A DNA stretch of 64,000 nucleotides from Huiozyma naganishii CBS 8797 (taxonomy: Eukaryota > Ascomycota > Saccharomycetes > Saccharomycetales > Saccharomycetaceae): positions 62,001 to 126,000 of the forward strand of contig NC_035923.1 in NCBI RefSeq assembly GCF_000348985.1, in the 5' to 3' direction. Positions within the stretch are counted from its first letter, which is position 1, and each line of letters begins with the position of its first letter. Below the pieces are notes generated by a model. It ran no database searches, was not told the DNA's origin, and was given only the letters and a program-made list of their open reading frames with translations. Made by a program: the position numbers and the translations under genes. Below, in pieces: positions 28,327 through 37,525 of the stretch.

Positions 28327-29514
28327 TCAGTTGCCTCCGGCCTCTCTATACCATCTTATACTCCTGTCCATACAGACACAACAGATCCCCTCGTTTGTTT
28401 CGTTGCCCATCCCAGAACGGACGCCCTTTCCGAAGTATTGGACGTCGAAGATGGGCGGGTACTTCAACGAGTCACCGTTTTCGTCCTCCAAGAGGATCTC
28501 GTCTTCTTGCTCTATATCACCCGCTGTTATGTTCAAAGTACAGACTCTGTCACGTTCTTTGACGTCCCACACACGTAGTTTACTGTCGTACCCGCAGGTG
28601 ACCAAGTACTCCCCAGAAGAATTGAAGCACAGGCCAAAAACCCACCCGTTATGCGCAAATGTGCCCACGCTGCTACCGCTGGTATTCTGCCTCGCGGCCA
28701 GGTTCGTGCTCGTCGGGACACTCAAGTTACCGATGCGTTCGCCGAACTCGGTTTCGTAAAGAGTAACGCATCCAAAGGACCCAAGATCGTTTCCGACCGC
28801 GAGGAGTGTCCCCTTTGGCGAAAACTCCAAACAACGCACAGAATTGCTGTTCTGCTCCGTGCCGTGCATCCCGAAACTCTCGAATGTGTATATCGGCCTC
28901 AATGTGCTCAATTGGAAGACTACAACAGTCCCGTTGGCAAACCCGGTGGCCAGAAGCCCCATAGCGGACGAGACGGCGACACAGGTGCCAAGGGTTGGGG
29001 TACCCACGCATGGTATCTGGCCCTGGGATTCCAAGTTGAACGTTGCGTCCTCTGAGACCGTGAGCCGCCAGACGTATGTGGTCCCCTTGACGTCTACCGC
29101 GGCGAGTCTGTGTAAGACGGCCAGATCATCAGATTTGACCCACTTGACAGCCCAATACGACTTCTTATTCTCTTGAGCGGTTAGCAGCCCTGTGAAAGGC
29201 TGGAATGCGTCGTTAACGATCCTGTAGAAGAATATGTCACCGGAGAAGGACACAGCAGCGACGATCAGCACGGTCCCGAAACTCTCCGCTGAGTAAAACG
29301 CGTCCACATGGTGCAGCCCGGATACATGCACATGCTGAGTCGCTACTGGTGTCAGCTTCGCCAGAGCGTCATCCTCACTCAGCTTGTTAGACCACAATTT
29401 AATGTATCCGTCCCCGCTGCACGTTATAGTGTACGGATTTGTCACGCAGACGGCGTAAATGTCCGCATCGTGCGCCTTACCGACATTGGCCGTGGGTATA
29501 AACAGTTTCGACAT
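28327..29514 (-). CDS. SKI8: WD40 protein Ski8
   Basis: 395 residues (S. cerevisiae 397). Ski8 is the WD40 subunit of the Ski2-Ski3-Ski8 complex that feeds mRNA to the cytoplasmic exosome, and in meiosis it supports Spo11. The open frame extends to 29790, but the ATG at 29514 gives MSKLFIPTANVGKAHDADIY, matching yeast MSKVFIATANAGKAHDADIF. WD repeats are visible through CSGDGYIKLW, YDSKLRVWDVKER and the C-terminal CVCMDRSIRWYREAGGN. VTLYETEFGERIGNLSVPT is nearly invariant with yeast. Confidence 0.97.
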   Translation of the reverse strand: MSKLFIPTANVGKAHDADIYAVCVTNPYTITCSGDGYIKLWSNKLSEDDALAKLTPVATQHVHVSGLHHVDAFYSAESFGTVLIVAAVSFSGDIFFYRIVNDAFQPFTGLLTAQENKKSYWAVKWVKSDDLAVLHRLAAVDVKGTTYVWRLTVSEDATFNLESQGQIPCVGTPTLGTCVAVSSAMGLLATGFANGTVVVFQLSTLRPIYTFESFGMHGTEQNSNSVRCLEFSPKGTLLAVGNDLGSFGCVTLYETEFGERIGNLSVPTSTNLAARQNTSGSSVGTFAHNGWVFGLCFNSSGEYLVTCGYDSKLRVWDVKERDRVCTLNITAGDIEQEDEILLEDENGDSLKYPPIFDVQYFGKGVRSGMGNETNEGICCVCMDRSIRWYREAGGN

Positions 29515-30055
29515 TTCCTGGATATGTTCTAATTGCGAGGGATACCAATGTGCTGAGCTCCTTACTGCAAGCTGTTCATCTTGGTGATATACTATTGAAT
29601 ACTTTGAATCTTTTAACAAAATTGGCACCTTCCAACAAGACACGACATGGTACCGCATGGTGTCTTCTGTAGGTCTTCGAAACGTTCTGTGCCGCGTTTG
29701 GAATAGGTGGACACAGTGCTGTGGGAGTGGATGGGCATGGAATCGCCCCTCCCGTCGCAGAACACCCGTACTGATCTTGATAAGTAGCAATAGTAGAATC
29801 TGTTTCGGACACTATAAAAGATGCCTTACTGAGTTACCGCTGTGTACACTCTACAAACGACTTCCCCCTTTTTGGATACACACGGTGTGATACGACGTAA
29901 TCTGACTTCGAAGAGACCGACCGCCTTGGAAGTTCATTTGAATATCAGTCAGTTAACGCCTTCAACATCAACTAAAAACTGTATCATCACTTCACTTCAA
30001 GAGGGAAGGACCTCAACACCTCCCTGTGTACACTCTAGTTGAAGTCAGTGGAGTA
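29515..30055. other. Divergent SKI8-VAM7 intergenic region
   Basis: 541 bp of shared promoter. The SKI8-side frame stays open to 29790 but has no conserved protein and starts only at TTG. A CACTATAAAAG TATA-like box lies at 29810-29820, oriented toward VAM7. No RNA gene or repeat is seen. Confidence 0.55.
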
Positions 30056-31105
30056 ATGGGCAGCAACAGTATACGCAGGATGCATGTGCAGGTGGTAATA
30101 GAGAGAGCTGAGCTTGTGCAGCGGTCGTACATGGAGTACTCTGTCTGTATCAGAATCATCGATAACGGGCTGGTCCTCTGGAATGCCCTGTTGAAGAAAC
30201 GGTTCTCGGACTTTGTGACGTTGGTCAAGCAATTACTGCGGGAGACCGGATCCGACACGGTCCCCTACGAACTACCGGAGAGACGCTTTAGTCTGTGGAC
30301 TGGCAGGCGAAGCGTTATCTCAGAAGCCGTAGTGCAAGAGCGGAAGGTCAAACTGGCGAAGTTTCTCTACGATATGTTGAACGACTCGTTTGATGTCAAG
30401 TGGAAGAGTTGTAAGGCGCTGGTACCGTTTCTAGGGATCCCTGCTCCGTGGCCAGAATTCGTCGCGAATCTGGTGAGCAGCAGCAGGGGAGGCCATCAGG
30501 CGACAATGAGCTGGCTTGAGCAATTCAGAAACTGCAAGACGTCGCTGGAGCAGTTGAGGCATTCTGTAGACTCGAAACCTGCTGCGCAGATGCAGTTACG
30601 GTTGCAGATTGCTGCGCTGGAAAAGTCGCTGAAGTCGGATGAGTCGATTGAGCGGGGCGAGAGGGACAGGCGCCATAACCTGCTGAGCACGCTGAGACAG
30701 GACATAAACGACGTCTCATTAAAACCGCAACTACATGTTCACTCGTCCTCGCAGTCGGAGTCGCAGTCACAATCCGAGAGATTATTCCCAGACACCCCCG
30801 CGGCGGACTCCATCTCGCAGAGACCCGCGGTCGGCAGACGTCGTCTTGGGGAGACTGCTGAGACGGAGACTTTGAATAACCAGGGGCTTCTCCAGTTAAA
30901 CACCACGAAGATGCAAGCTCAGGACGTAGAGATTCTACAGTTGAGGGACGCCGTGCGGAGGCAGAAGCAGCTGTCGCTCGCGATGAACGAGGAGCTGGAG
31001 CAACAAAACGAGCTGCTGGACTCCTTCAATTCCGAGGTCGACCACACGGCGGCTAAGATGGCACGGGCCCATCGGGATGCCAAGCGGTTCAACGAGCGTG
31101 TATAG
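30056..31105 (+). CDS. VAM7: Vacuolar SNARE Vam7 (PX + Qc-SNARE)
   Basis: 349 residues (S. cerevisiae 316). Vam7 is the soluble Qc-SNARE of vacuole fusion, held on the membrane by PI3P and HOPS. The ATG at 30056 gives MGSNSIRRMHVQVVIERAEL; the earlier in-frame GTG is not a start. The PX domain covers about 8-125, with KKRFSDFVTLVKQLLRE and the basic-aromatic VPYELPERRF motif. A long helical linker and an Ser/Gln-rich stretch follow. The SNARE motif occupies the last 65 residues (MQAQDVEILQLRDAVRRQKQ and onward to KRFNERV), with no membrane anchor, as in yeast. Confidence 0.95.
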   Translation: MGSNSIRRMHVQVVIERAELVQRSYMEYSVCIRIIDNGLVLWNALLKKRFSDFVTLVKQLLRETGSDTVPYELPERRFSLWTGRRSVISEAVVQERKVKLAKFLYDMLNDSFDVKWKSCKALVPFLGIPAPWPEFVANLVSSSRGGHQATMSWLEQFRNCKTSLEQLRHSVDSKPAAQMQLRLQIAALEKSLKSDESIERGERDRRHNLLSTLRQDINDVSLKPQLHVHSSSQSESQSQSERLFPDTPAADSISQRPAVGRRRLGETAETETLNNQGLLQLNTTKMQAQDVEILQLRDAVRRQKQLSLAMNEELEQQNELLDSFNSEVDHTAAKMARAHRDAKRFNERV

Positions 31106-31235
31106 AGAGCTTGTTCTACCGGGTGTCATAAAGTGAAAAATTTCAGTAGAAAATTGGCGATGAGCAAACACACTGAGACGTCGTTTGGGTAAGAGGGACT
31201 TAGAGACGGGAGGCGAGACATTAAACGCACCAAAG

Positions 31236-32363
31236 ATGTCCTACACTGCCCCATCTGACCCGGTGAACAAGAAACCTGTCAAAGTTGCGCAACTATGCGA
31301 TCTGTGCCACTGCCGGAAGGCTGTGCTGAAGAGGCCCAAGAACTTGCAGAAACTGTGCAAGGAATGTTTCTTCGATGTGTTTGAGACGGAGATCCACAAC
31401 ACTATTGTCGATAACAAACTGTTTCACAGGGGGGAGAAGATAGCCGTCGGGGCTTCCGGTGGTAAAGATTCGACTGTTCTGGCGCACATGATGAAATTCT
31501 TGAACGACAAGTACGACTACGGCATACAAATATACTTGCTGAGCATCGACGAGGGGATTGTCGGGTACCGTGACGACTCGCTTGCTACTGTACAGCGGAA
31601 CCAGAAGCAGTACGGTTTGCCCCTCGAGATCTTCTCCTTCAAGGACCTGTACGGGTGGACAATGGACGAGATAGTGTCCGTCGCAGGGATTCGAAACAGT
31701 TGCACGTACTGTGGTGTACTGCGGCGACAGTCGCTAGACCGTGGAGCACAGAAGCTGGGGATCCAACATGTGGTCACGGGCCACAACGCAGACGACATGG
31801 CCGAGACCGTGCTGATGAACATCCTGCGTGGGGACGTCGCTCGGCTGGAGAAGTCGACCTCGATTCTGACTAGCAGCAAGGGCTCGCCGATCAAGCGATC
31901 CAAGCCGTTCAAGTACTGCTACCAGAAGGAGATCGTGCTGTACGCACACTACAGGAAGCTGGACTACTTTTCGACGGAGTGCACATATGCGCCGGAGGCC
32001 TTCCGGGGCACCGCAAGAGAGTTGATGAAGAACCTCGAGGTCGTCCGCCCAAGCTGCATCATTGATATCATCCACAGCGGGGAAAACCTGTTCCTGAAAC
32101 CCGCTGCTGGTGGTCGCCGCCAGGGCCGCCGCCGCGGCCCTGGCACAACCAGTGCAAACACCACCTCTACAACTACTAGTACGGGCCCTGTCGACGGCAG
32201 CCGTTGCGAGCGATGCAATTACCTGTCGCGCAACCGGATCTGCAAAGCGTGCATGCTGCTGGAGGACCTGGACAAGAACCGCGCGGCCGTCACAATTGAG
32301 ACAGACACGTCCCACGACGGTGCCGCCAAGACACTCCGGTCCCTCGAGCGCCTGGCCTTCTAG
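31236..32363 (+). CDS. NCS6: tRNA wobble-uridine thiolation enzyme Ncs6
   Basis: 375 residues (S. cerevisiae 359). Ncs6 with Ncs2 transfers sulphur from Urm1 thiocarboxylate to U34 of Lys, Glu and Gln tRNAs. The ATG at 31236 gives [20 protein letters not shown], a slightly longer N-terminus than yeast. Motifs in order: zinc CxxC pair CDLCHCRK and [16 protein letters not shown]-loop [44 protein letters not shown]-terminal zinc pair [18 protein letters not shown] Gly/Arg/Thr linker (about 300-325) is expanded. A 10-codon upstream ORF (ATG 31160, stop 31192) lies in the 130-bp gap after VAM7. Confidence 0.97.
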   Translation: MSYTAPSDPVNKKPVKVAQLCDLCHCRKAVLKRPKNLQKLCKECFFDVFETEIHNTIVDNKLFHRGEKIAVGASGGKDSTVLAHMMKFLNDKYDYGIQIYLLSIDEGIVGYRDDSLATVQRNQKQYGLPLEIFSFKDLYGWTMDEIVSVAGIRNSCTYCGVLRRQSLDRGAQKLGIQHVVTGHNADDMAETVLMNILRGDVARLEKSTSILTSSKGSPIKRSKPFKYCYQKEIVLYAHYRKLDYFSTECTYAPEAFRGTARELMKNLEVVRPSCIIDIIHSGENLFLKPAAGGRRQGRRRGPGTTSANTTSTTTSTGPVDGSRCERCNYLSRNRICKACMLLEDLDKNRAAVTIETDTSHDGAAKTLRSLERLAF

Positions 32364-32796
32364 CGTCGCCGTCACCGTCGCCGTGGTCGACCGTCACCGT
32401 GTATGGCATCACCGGAATCACAGTCTGCTAGCGCCGCATGGATTTTTTTGCAGAGCGCATTACCCGCACATCGCGTTGCACGAAACCTGTTTTTTTTCTT
32501 TCGAAGAAACGAATCCGTTTCTTCGAACGACGAACAACGCGATTGTTGTGTGTATAAGTGTCGTTTCTGGGTTCTGGGGAGTGTACAGTTCTGTGCAGAA
32601 CAGAACAGTTTGGGTGTTGGAAACGAGGGAGACAGTCGGGGATCAAGTGTATTTGCGATTGTCCCTTTTTACTCTTCTATTTTTTTGTTATTATTCGTGA
32701 GCATCTCTGTGTTTTGAAATAGATCCTGTTTGATACTACAGTTATACTTGTTAGTACGGCTCAATACACACACTACTACTACTACTACTATCAACG
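32364..32796. other. NCS6-YPT31/32 intergenic region
   Basis: 433 bp. It has GTCACC/GTCGCC repeats just after NCS6, a T-run at 32490-32497 beside the perfect inverted repeat at 32500-32527, and a CTA repeat just before the YPT start. No gene is seen. Confidence 0.6.
32500..32527. repeat. Perfect 12-bp inverted repeat with 4-nt loop
   Basis: TTCGAAGAAACG, loop AATC, then CGTTTCTTCGAA. The arms pair perfectly and the sequence follows a run of T. It holds TTC and GAA units in several registers resembling heat-shock elements, but could equally fold as an RNA hairpin in the NCS6 3' end. Confidence 0.85.
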
Positions 32797-33474
32797 ATGA
32801 GCAACGAGGATTACGGTTACGACTACGACTATCTGTTCAAGATTGTGCTGATTGGGGACTCCGGGGTCGGGAAGTCGAATCTGCTGTCGCGTTTCACGAC
32901 TAACGAGTTCAACATCGAGTCGAAGTCCACGATTGGTGTTGAGTTTGCGACGCGGACGATCGAGGTTGAGGGGAAGAAGATCAAGGCCCAGATCTGGGAC
33001 ACCGCCGGACAGGAGCGGTACCGTGCGATCACCTCCGCTTACTACAGGGGTGCTGTCGGAGCGCTGATCGTGTACGACATAAGTAAGTCCTCCACGTACG
33101 AGAACTGCAACCACTGGCTCACTGAGCTGCGTGAGAACGCGGACGATAACGTTGCAGTCGGGTTGATTGGGAACAAGTCCGATCTTGCGCATTTGAGGGC
33201 TGTCCCCACAGATGAGGCGAAGAACTTCGCACAGGAGAACCAGTTGCTGTTTACGGAGACCAGTGCTCTAAACAGCGAGAACGTTGACCAGGCGTTCAGG
33301 GAACTCATCACAGCGATATACCAGATGGTCAGCAAGCACCAAGTGGACCTGGATAACAGCAACGGCCAAGGCGCGGCCGGCGCGGGCAACGGCGCCCCCA
33401 GGGGACCCACCATCAGTCTCACACCAACGCCCAACGAGAAATCCAAGAAGAACAGTTCAAGTAACTGTTGTTAA
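32797..33474 (+). CDS. YPT32: Rab11-type GTPase Ypt31/Ypt32
   Basis: 225 residues, matching the yeast pair (223 and 222). These Rabs drive exit from the trans-Golgi and recruit Sec2, linking to Sec4 and the exocyst. G-motifs: GDSGVGKSN (P-loop), the effector [20 protein letters not shown] and ETSA. The C-terminal tail is Gly/Ala/Ser-rich and ends in CC for double geranylgeranylation. In S. cerevisiae YPT32 is YGL210W at this position and YPT31 is on the chromosome V track. The symbol is positional. Confidence 0.95.
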   Translation: MSNEDYGYDYDYLFKIVLIGDSGVGKSNLLSRFTTNEFNIESKSTIGVEFATRTIEVEGKKIKAQIWDTAGQERYRAITSAYYRGAVGALIVYDISKSSTYENCNHWLTELRENADDNVAVGLIGNKSDLAHLRAVPTDEAKNFAQENQLLFTETSALNSENVDQAFRELITAIYQMVSKHQVDLDNSNGQGAAGAGNGAPRGPTISLTPTPNEKSKKNSSSNCC

Positions 33475-34234
33475 GGGGAGAAGAAGAGTGAGGCACACCA
33501 GCGAACATGGAATGGTTTCGTCTCTCCTGCAGCCAGCATGTATAACAAGTATCATAGTTAACTTAAACAAAAATGGAATGAAAAGAACAAAGCAAACGCA
33601 CTACGTCTAACGCAGCGTGCGAGATACGAAAGAGAACCTCGCCCGCTGCCCTGGCCGCCAAGTGACGTGTATCCCACATACAGTTCAAAACTGCAAGAAG
33701 TTTTTCCGGGCGGCCGCAGAGTGGTTTTTCCGGCAAACGAAACTGCTTCCCTCCGTTCTTCCCCGGCGGTTTCTCTGGCATTCGTTGCCGGGTTCTGCCC
33801 GGGCGGGGGCCCCGCGGGCGCCTCCACAACCTCGCGCATTCCCGGCCGAGGTGTTCTTCCAGTTCGCCGGAAGAACCTCTCGGCCCCGCCCCGTTATTAA
33901 TCCGGTCTCCTGCGGGGAAGTTTTTCCGGCGCCCGCTTTAACAAATTTCAGGTTTTTGCGCGGTTTTACCCCGCGGATCTGTGCGTCTTTTTTCCGGGGA
34001 AGCGCAGAAACGTGCGGAGGGAGGTACGAAATGAGAGTTTTTCCGAGATCTTTTTCGAGCTCGTTTCTCTGTAGTGATACCGGCGATTTACTTGTTCCGC
34101 GGTGTAGACGAGGTGGGCGTTTTGTTTGTATAAGATTCATTTATATATACCCCTGCTCGGTATTTGAGATTGGCCTGGGCTGTTTTGCAGATGGAGGGCT
34201 GGTTTACAAATGAACCAACACTGTATGAGAATCA
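33475..34234. promoter_or_regulatory. Repeat-rich promoter of the MIG gene
   Basis: 760 bp, unusually GC-rich in the middle. The 9-mer TTTTTCCGG occurs four times in one orientation (33701, 33725, 33921, 33989) and a TTTTTCCGA variant occurs at 34038. Mig-type boxes are present: GCGGGG at 33912-33917, and CCCCGC at 33968-33973 next to an AT stretch. A TATA-like TTTATATATAC lies at 34139-34149. The arrangement suggests regulation by zinc-cluster or Mig-family factors, possibly autoregulation. No gene is seen. Confidence 0.6.
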
Positions 34235-34251
34235 ATGGTGAAAACCGCTAA
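34210..34251 (+). promoter_or_regulatory. Out-of-frame upstream ORF overlapping the MIG start
   Basis: ATG at 34210 opens 13 codons that end at TAA 34249-34251, past the MIG ATG at 34235. A second ATG at 34225 is in the same short frame. If transcripts start upstream of 34210, ribosomes would need leaky scanning to reach the repressor ORF. Confidence 0.45.
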
Positions 34252-35554
34252 CAACGTCGATTCGTTACCAGAAAATGATGAGAACAGGCCGTACAAGTGT
34301 GGGATCTGTTCGAGAGGGTTCCACAGGCTGGAGCACAAGAAGAGACATTTGAGGACGCACACGGGGGAGAAACCGCACAAGTGCGTCTTCCCAGGGTGCA
34401 CGAAGGGGTTCAGTAGAGGTGACGAATTGAAGAGACATCTTAGAACACACACGGGGATCTCGTCGAGAAATATGAAGAACCAGGCCAGAAACTTCCACCA
34501 GCAGCCGCAGATGATCAGCATATACGGGGTCGACGGCGCTGACCCTTATAACATCCCAGTGATGATAACTCCGCAGGCGATGACAATGGCGGTGCCATTT
34601 CCTGGATTCCCACAACAACCGCAACCACAACCGCAGCAGCATTTTGGGATCGGCTACGCTCAAGCGTCTATGTCCCCACCATCGGAAAACCAACAAATAA
34701 ATGGTACGCCGATAATGATGCCAATTGCAATTCCAGCGCAGCAGGTGAAACAACAGCAGCAGCACGTACAGCAACAACAAATGGGGTTCTGTCCAACGCC
34801 AGTTGGGTCGGCACCCAGTAATGCATTCTACTTGAGCACACAACCTTTCCCGCAATCTGGCAGCTCGTCGAATCTAAGTGACGCATCGTCGACTTATTCT
34901 AACGGTAGGTACCCTACGTCCACCGCGACTTCTATAAGTACGGCTCCCACGAAACCCCATTTCCCAGTCTCACCCACAAGTTTCACGGAAAGTTCTACAT
35001 TTACAGAAACCCCATCCTCAGCTACACCCCCTTACTCGTTCAGAAGAACGATCAGCAATGCTTTGCACTCGCTTCAAGGTATGACTACAAATAAGCACAG
35101 CAACTCCCCCATACCAAACACGCCCCCCAAGAGCAATAAAGTAACGAAACTGCACACGCCTCAAGAGAACCTGCCGATATCTAATGCGAGCAGCTTGCTA
35201 TCGTTAAACTCGATGCTTCTCCGTGATCAGCAACAACAGCAACAACAACTGAAACAAAGCCATCCGTCGACGATCGCGGAAGATTCCGGCAGCGACGACA
35301 CCAGCAGCGACAGAATGTTGAAACTACACGTCAGCGACCCGCCCAGGAGCACCGGGAAGGCGCAATTCCATATATCCTCCGAGAACAACTCGGACAACGA
35401 CGACGCCACGGGGGACGAAGAGCAAGACTGCGCGGTCCATCGCTCCCCAGTCGGTCCAGAAGAACAGGGCACCCGCGCCAAACGGTTCGGCGTCAAACTA
35501 CCACCCGTAAGCAACCTGCTGAAACAGATTGACGTGTTCAACAAACCGCTATGA
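34235..35554 (+). CDS. MIG2: Mig2/Mig3-type glucose repressor, two C2H2 zinc fingers
   Basis: 439 residues. Mig proteins bind GC boxes beside AT tracts and repress genes in glucose. Two fingers at about residues 20-76 ([20 protein letters not shown], then [20 protein letters not shown]) carry the Mig-family recognition helices. The C-terminal motif [18 protein letters not shown] matches the end of yeast Mig2. The rest is low-complexity, with Gln/Pro runs at about 125-190, a QQQQQQQ run near 330 and an acidic Ser-rich stretch near 390. Gene order (YPT32, MIG2, SIP2) equals YGL210W-YGL208W; the chromosome V counterpart is MIG3. Confidence 0.93.
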   Translation: MVKTANNVDSLPENDENRPYKCGICSRGFHRLEHKKRHLRTHTGEKPHKCVFPGCTKGFSRGDELKRHLRTHTGISSRNMKNQARNFHQQPQMISIYGVDGADPYNIPVMITPQAMTMAVPFPGFPQQPQPQPQQHFGIGYAQASMSPPSENQQINGTPIMMPIAIPAQQVKQQQQHVQQQQMGFCPTPVGSAPSNAFYLSTQPFPQSGSSSNLSDASSTYSNGRYPTSTATSISTAPTKPHFPVSPTSFTESSTFTETPSSATPPYSFRRTISNALHSLQGMTTNKHSNSPIPNTPPKSNKVTKLHTPQENLPISNASSLLSLNSMLLRDQQQQQQQLKQSHPSTIAEDSGSDDTSSDRMLKLHVSDPPRSTGKAQFHISSENNSDNDDATGDEEQDCAVHRSPVGPEEQGTRAKRFGVKLPPVSNLLKQIDVFNKPL

Positions 35555-35909
35555 GCCAGTCGGAGCCTCCATTCACATACACATACACATACATGCATAC
35601 GTACCATTTACTGTCATCTCTTATGAACATTACATTTAACAATTACGTACAATTTTCCACCTTTTTGTTTCTCGGATTTTGTAAGCGATAAAATGAGGTT
35701 AACTCCTATTACAAGGGAGAAGCTACGCTAAAAGGGGGAGCACTAGTCCTGGAGAGGTTCACACAGGACAGGTTGGCACGCACGAGAGGGACTTGAACGA
35801 GAGCAGTTGTCCTCCAGGCAAGTTTAAAGCTTGAATTGGTCGGATTGGAGAAGAAGAAGGGACTTTAACTATTTTACAAGTCTTGGCACTTTCTCTGGAA
35901 CTAACGGAT
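35555..35909. other. MIG-SNF1 beta subunit intergenic region
   Basis: 355 bp. A CA/TA-rich microsatellite of ACATAC units lies at about 35572-35598. The remainder is ordinary promoter-like DNA. No gene is seen. Confidence 0.6.
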
Positions 35910-37079
35910 ATGTCCTCGAGGTCAGATACTAAGGCTGCACAGGAAGATTTGGACGATGCGAAATTGCTGTGTTTGGGGGTGAACAGTTTGATGGCTGTCC
36001 CGACGGATGAGGAGGAAGCCAAGGCCATTGCAACGCACGGCGCGAGCACTGGGGGAGTCCCCAAGAAACTGGTCAAGCGGAAGTCCACACTCATCTTCGA
36101 CGATGAGGGCGAGGAAGCGGGCAATCTAAGGGGTCAGGGGAAGTCGTCCGCGAGCACCGGCAGAGCAGACGGTATGTATGAAGGTGTGGAGACTATATCA
36201 TCGAGCAGCAGCGGAGATTCATTGACAAGTGTTGAGGACGATACTGATGCGAATAAAAGTGGGAAACTGTCCACTTCTACAAGCAAGAGACACCTAAGCA
36301 TTGCGGAATTGTCGAGAACGACGTCGCAGATTTCGACGAGGAAGTATGTGGATAGGATGGTCACCGTGGACGTCGTCTGGCAACAGGGCGGACACAAAGT
36401 GTACGTGACCGGGTCGTTCACCGCGTGGAAGAAGATGGTCGGGCTCGTTGACGACCCGGATAGGCCCGGTGTTAAGCATGTTCGGTTGAAGCTGCCCGTG
36501 GGGACACACAAGTTCCGGTTTGTCGTCGACAATGAACTGCGGTTCAGCGATTTCTTGCCCACGGCGACGGACCAGACCGGGAATTTCGTCAACTACATAG
36601 AGGTGAAACCCTCTGAGGAGACTCTGGAGCTCGAAAAAGACATCAAGAAGATGTCACTGCGCTCAAAGTTGGCATTGAAGATCCGGAGCGAGCCGGACAA
36701 CATTGATAACGGGTACACCCGGTACCACGACTCGACGAACTTGGCACTCGAAACCTACAAGTACATAACGAAGATCCCCGTCGTGTTCCGAGACCCGAAA
36801 ATTATGGAGCAGTACTACCAGACCGTCGAGCAAAACAAGAATAAAAGCCACATGGCGTGGCTTCTACCTCCAGAATTGCCATCGCAGTTGGAGAGATGCA
36901 TCCTAAACAACAAAAATGAGGACACAGACAATGGGCCTTGCGAACTGACCACTCCGAACTACGTCACTTTGAACCACTTGCTAACGAGCAGCATTAAAAA
37001 CAATATGCTCTGCCTTGGTTGTTCAGTTAGATACAGGCAAAAATACGTGACCCAAGTGTATTACACGCCATTAGAATAG
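35910..37079 (+). CDS. SIP2: SNF1 kinase beta subunit (SIP2/GAL83 type)
   Basis: 389 residues (Sip2 415, Gal83 417). Beta subunits bridge the Snf1 catalytic and Snf4 gamma subunits and set kinase location. The ATG at 35910 gives MSSRSDTKAA; the upstream open frame begins at TTG. There is no Gly at position 2, so the N-myristoylation of Sip2 is absent, and KRKSTLIFDDEGEE near residue 60 resembles Gal83. A CBM48 glycogen-binding domain (about 148-235) has VTVDVVWQQGGHKVYVTGSF and FRFVVDNELRFSDFLPTA. The C-terminal ASC domain (about 270-389) ends VRYRQKYVTQVYYTPLE. By position it is the SIP2 locus (YGL208W). Confidence 0.93.
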   Translation: MSSRSDTKAAQEDLDDAKLLCLGVNSLMAVPTDEEEAKAIATHGASTGGVPKKLVKRKSTLIFDDEGEEAGNLRGQGKSSASTGRADGMYEGVETISSSSSGDSLTSVEDDTDANKSGKLSTSTSKRHLSIAELSRTTSQISTRKYVDRMVTVDVVWQQGGHKVYVTGSFTAWKKMVGLVDDPDRPGVKHVRLKLPVGTHKFRFVVDNELRFSDFLPTATDQTGNFVNYIEVKPSEETLELEKDIKKMSLRSKLALKIRSEPDNIDNGYTRYHDSTNLALETYKYITKIPVVFRDPKIMEQYYQTVEQNKNKSHMAWLLPPELPSQLERCILNNKNEDTDNGPCELTTPNYVTLNHLLTSSIKNNMLCLGCSVRYRQKYVTQVYYTPLE

Positions 37080-37525
37080 CTCCTCCGGTTTTCTCTCTCG
37101 AACACTTCACATAGTACATCACAATGAAGGGTCAGGAGAGACCACTTACCAGGAATTCAAGGTCGGGTTGAAACGGAGGCCTATCAGTAGCACACAGAGT
37201 TTATATTCCCTAAAACAGACTACAGAGCTGTTCATCGGGGGCCCAGAGGCTACCGGATCAAAAGCGTCAGGGTAACAGTCGCTACTTTCTTCAACAATAA
37301 AATAAGATAAAAAAATTTGCAGTTTAAGAAGAAGTGAAGAAACGACTAGCTGACGGGAAAGTATTGCGTTTTGCTGGTAGAAATTCGACTGTGCCTGTCT
37401 TCCGTCGCTGTACCTGTCAATTAACAAGGGGTTAAGCCTATTTGTATTTTTTTCTCTTTACATCTCAGTCTCGGTCTTCTTTTTATTAGGTTCTTGACGG
37501 TGTCATTGTAGGATTGACGAACAAA
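37080..37525. other. SNF1 beta-SPT16 intergenic region
   Basis: 446 bp, AT-rich from 37300 on, with a T-run at 37447-37460 before SPT16. No RNA gene, repeat or recognised binding site. Confidence 0.55.

Noticed and set aside
29515..29790. 92-codon N-terminal extension of SKI8
   Set aside because: Starts at TTG, has no similarity to Ski8, and ATG 29514 gives the exact conserved start.
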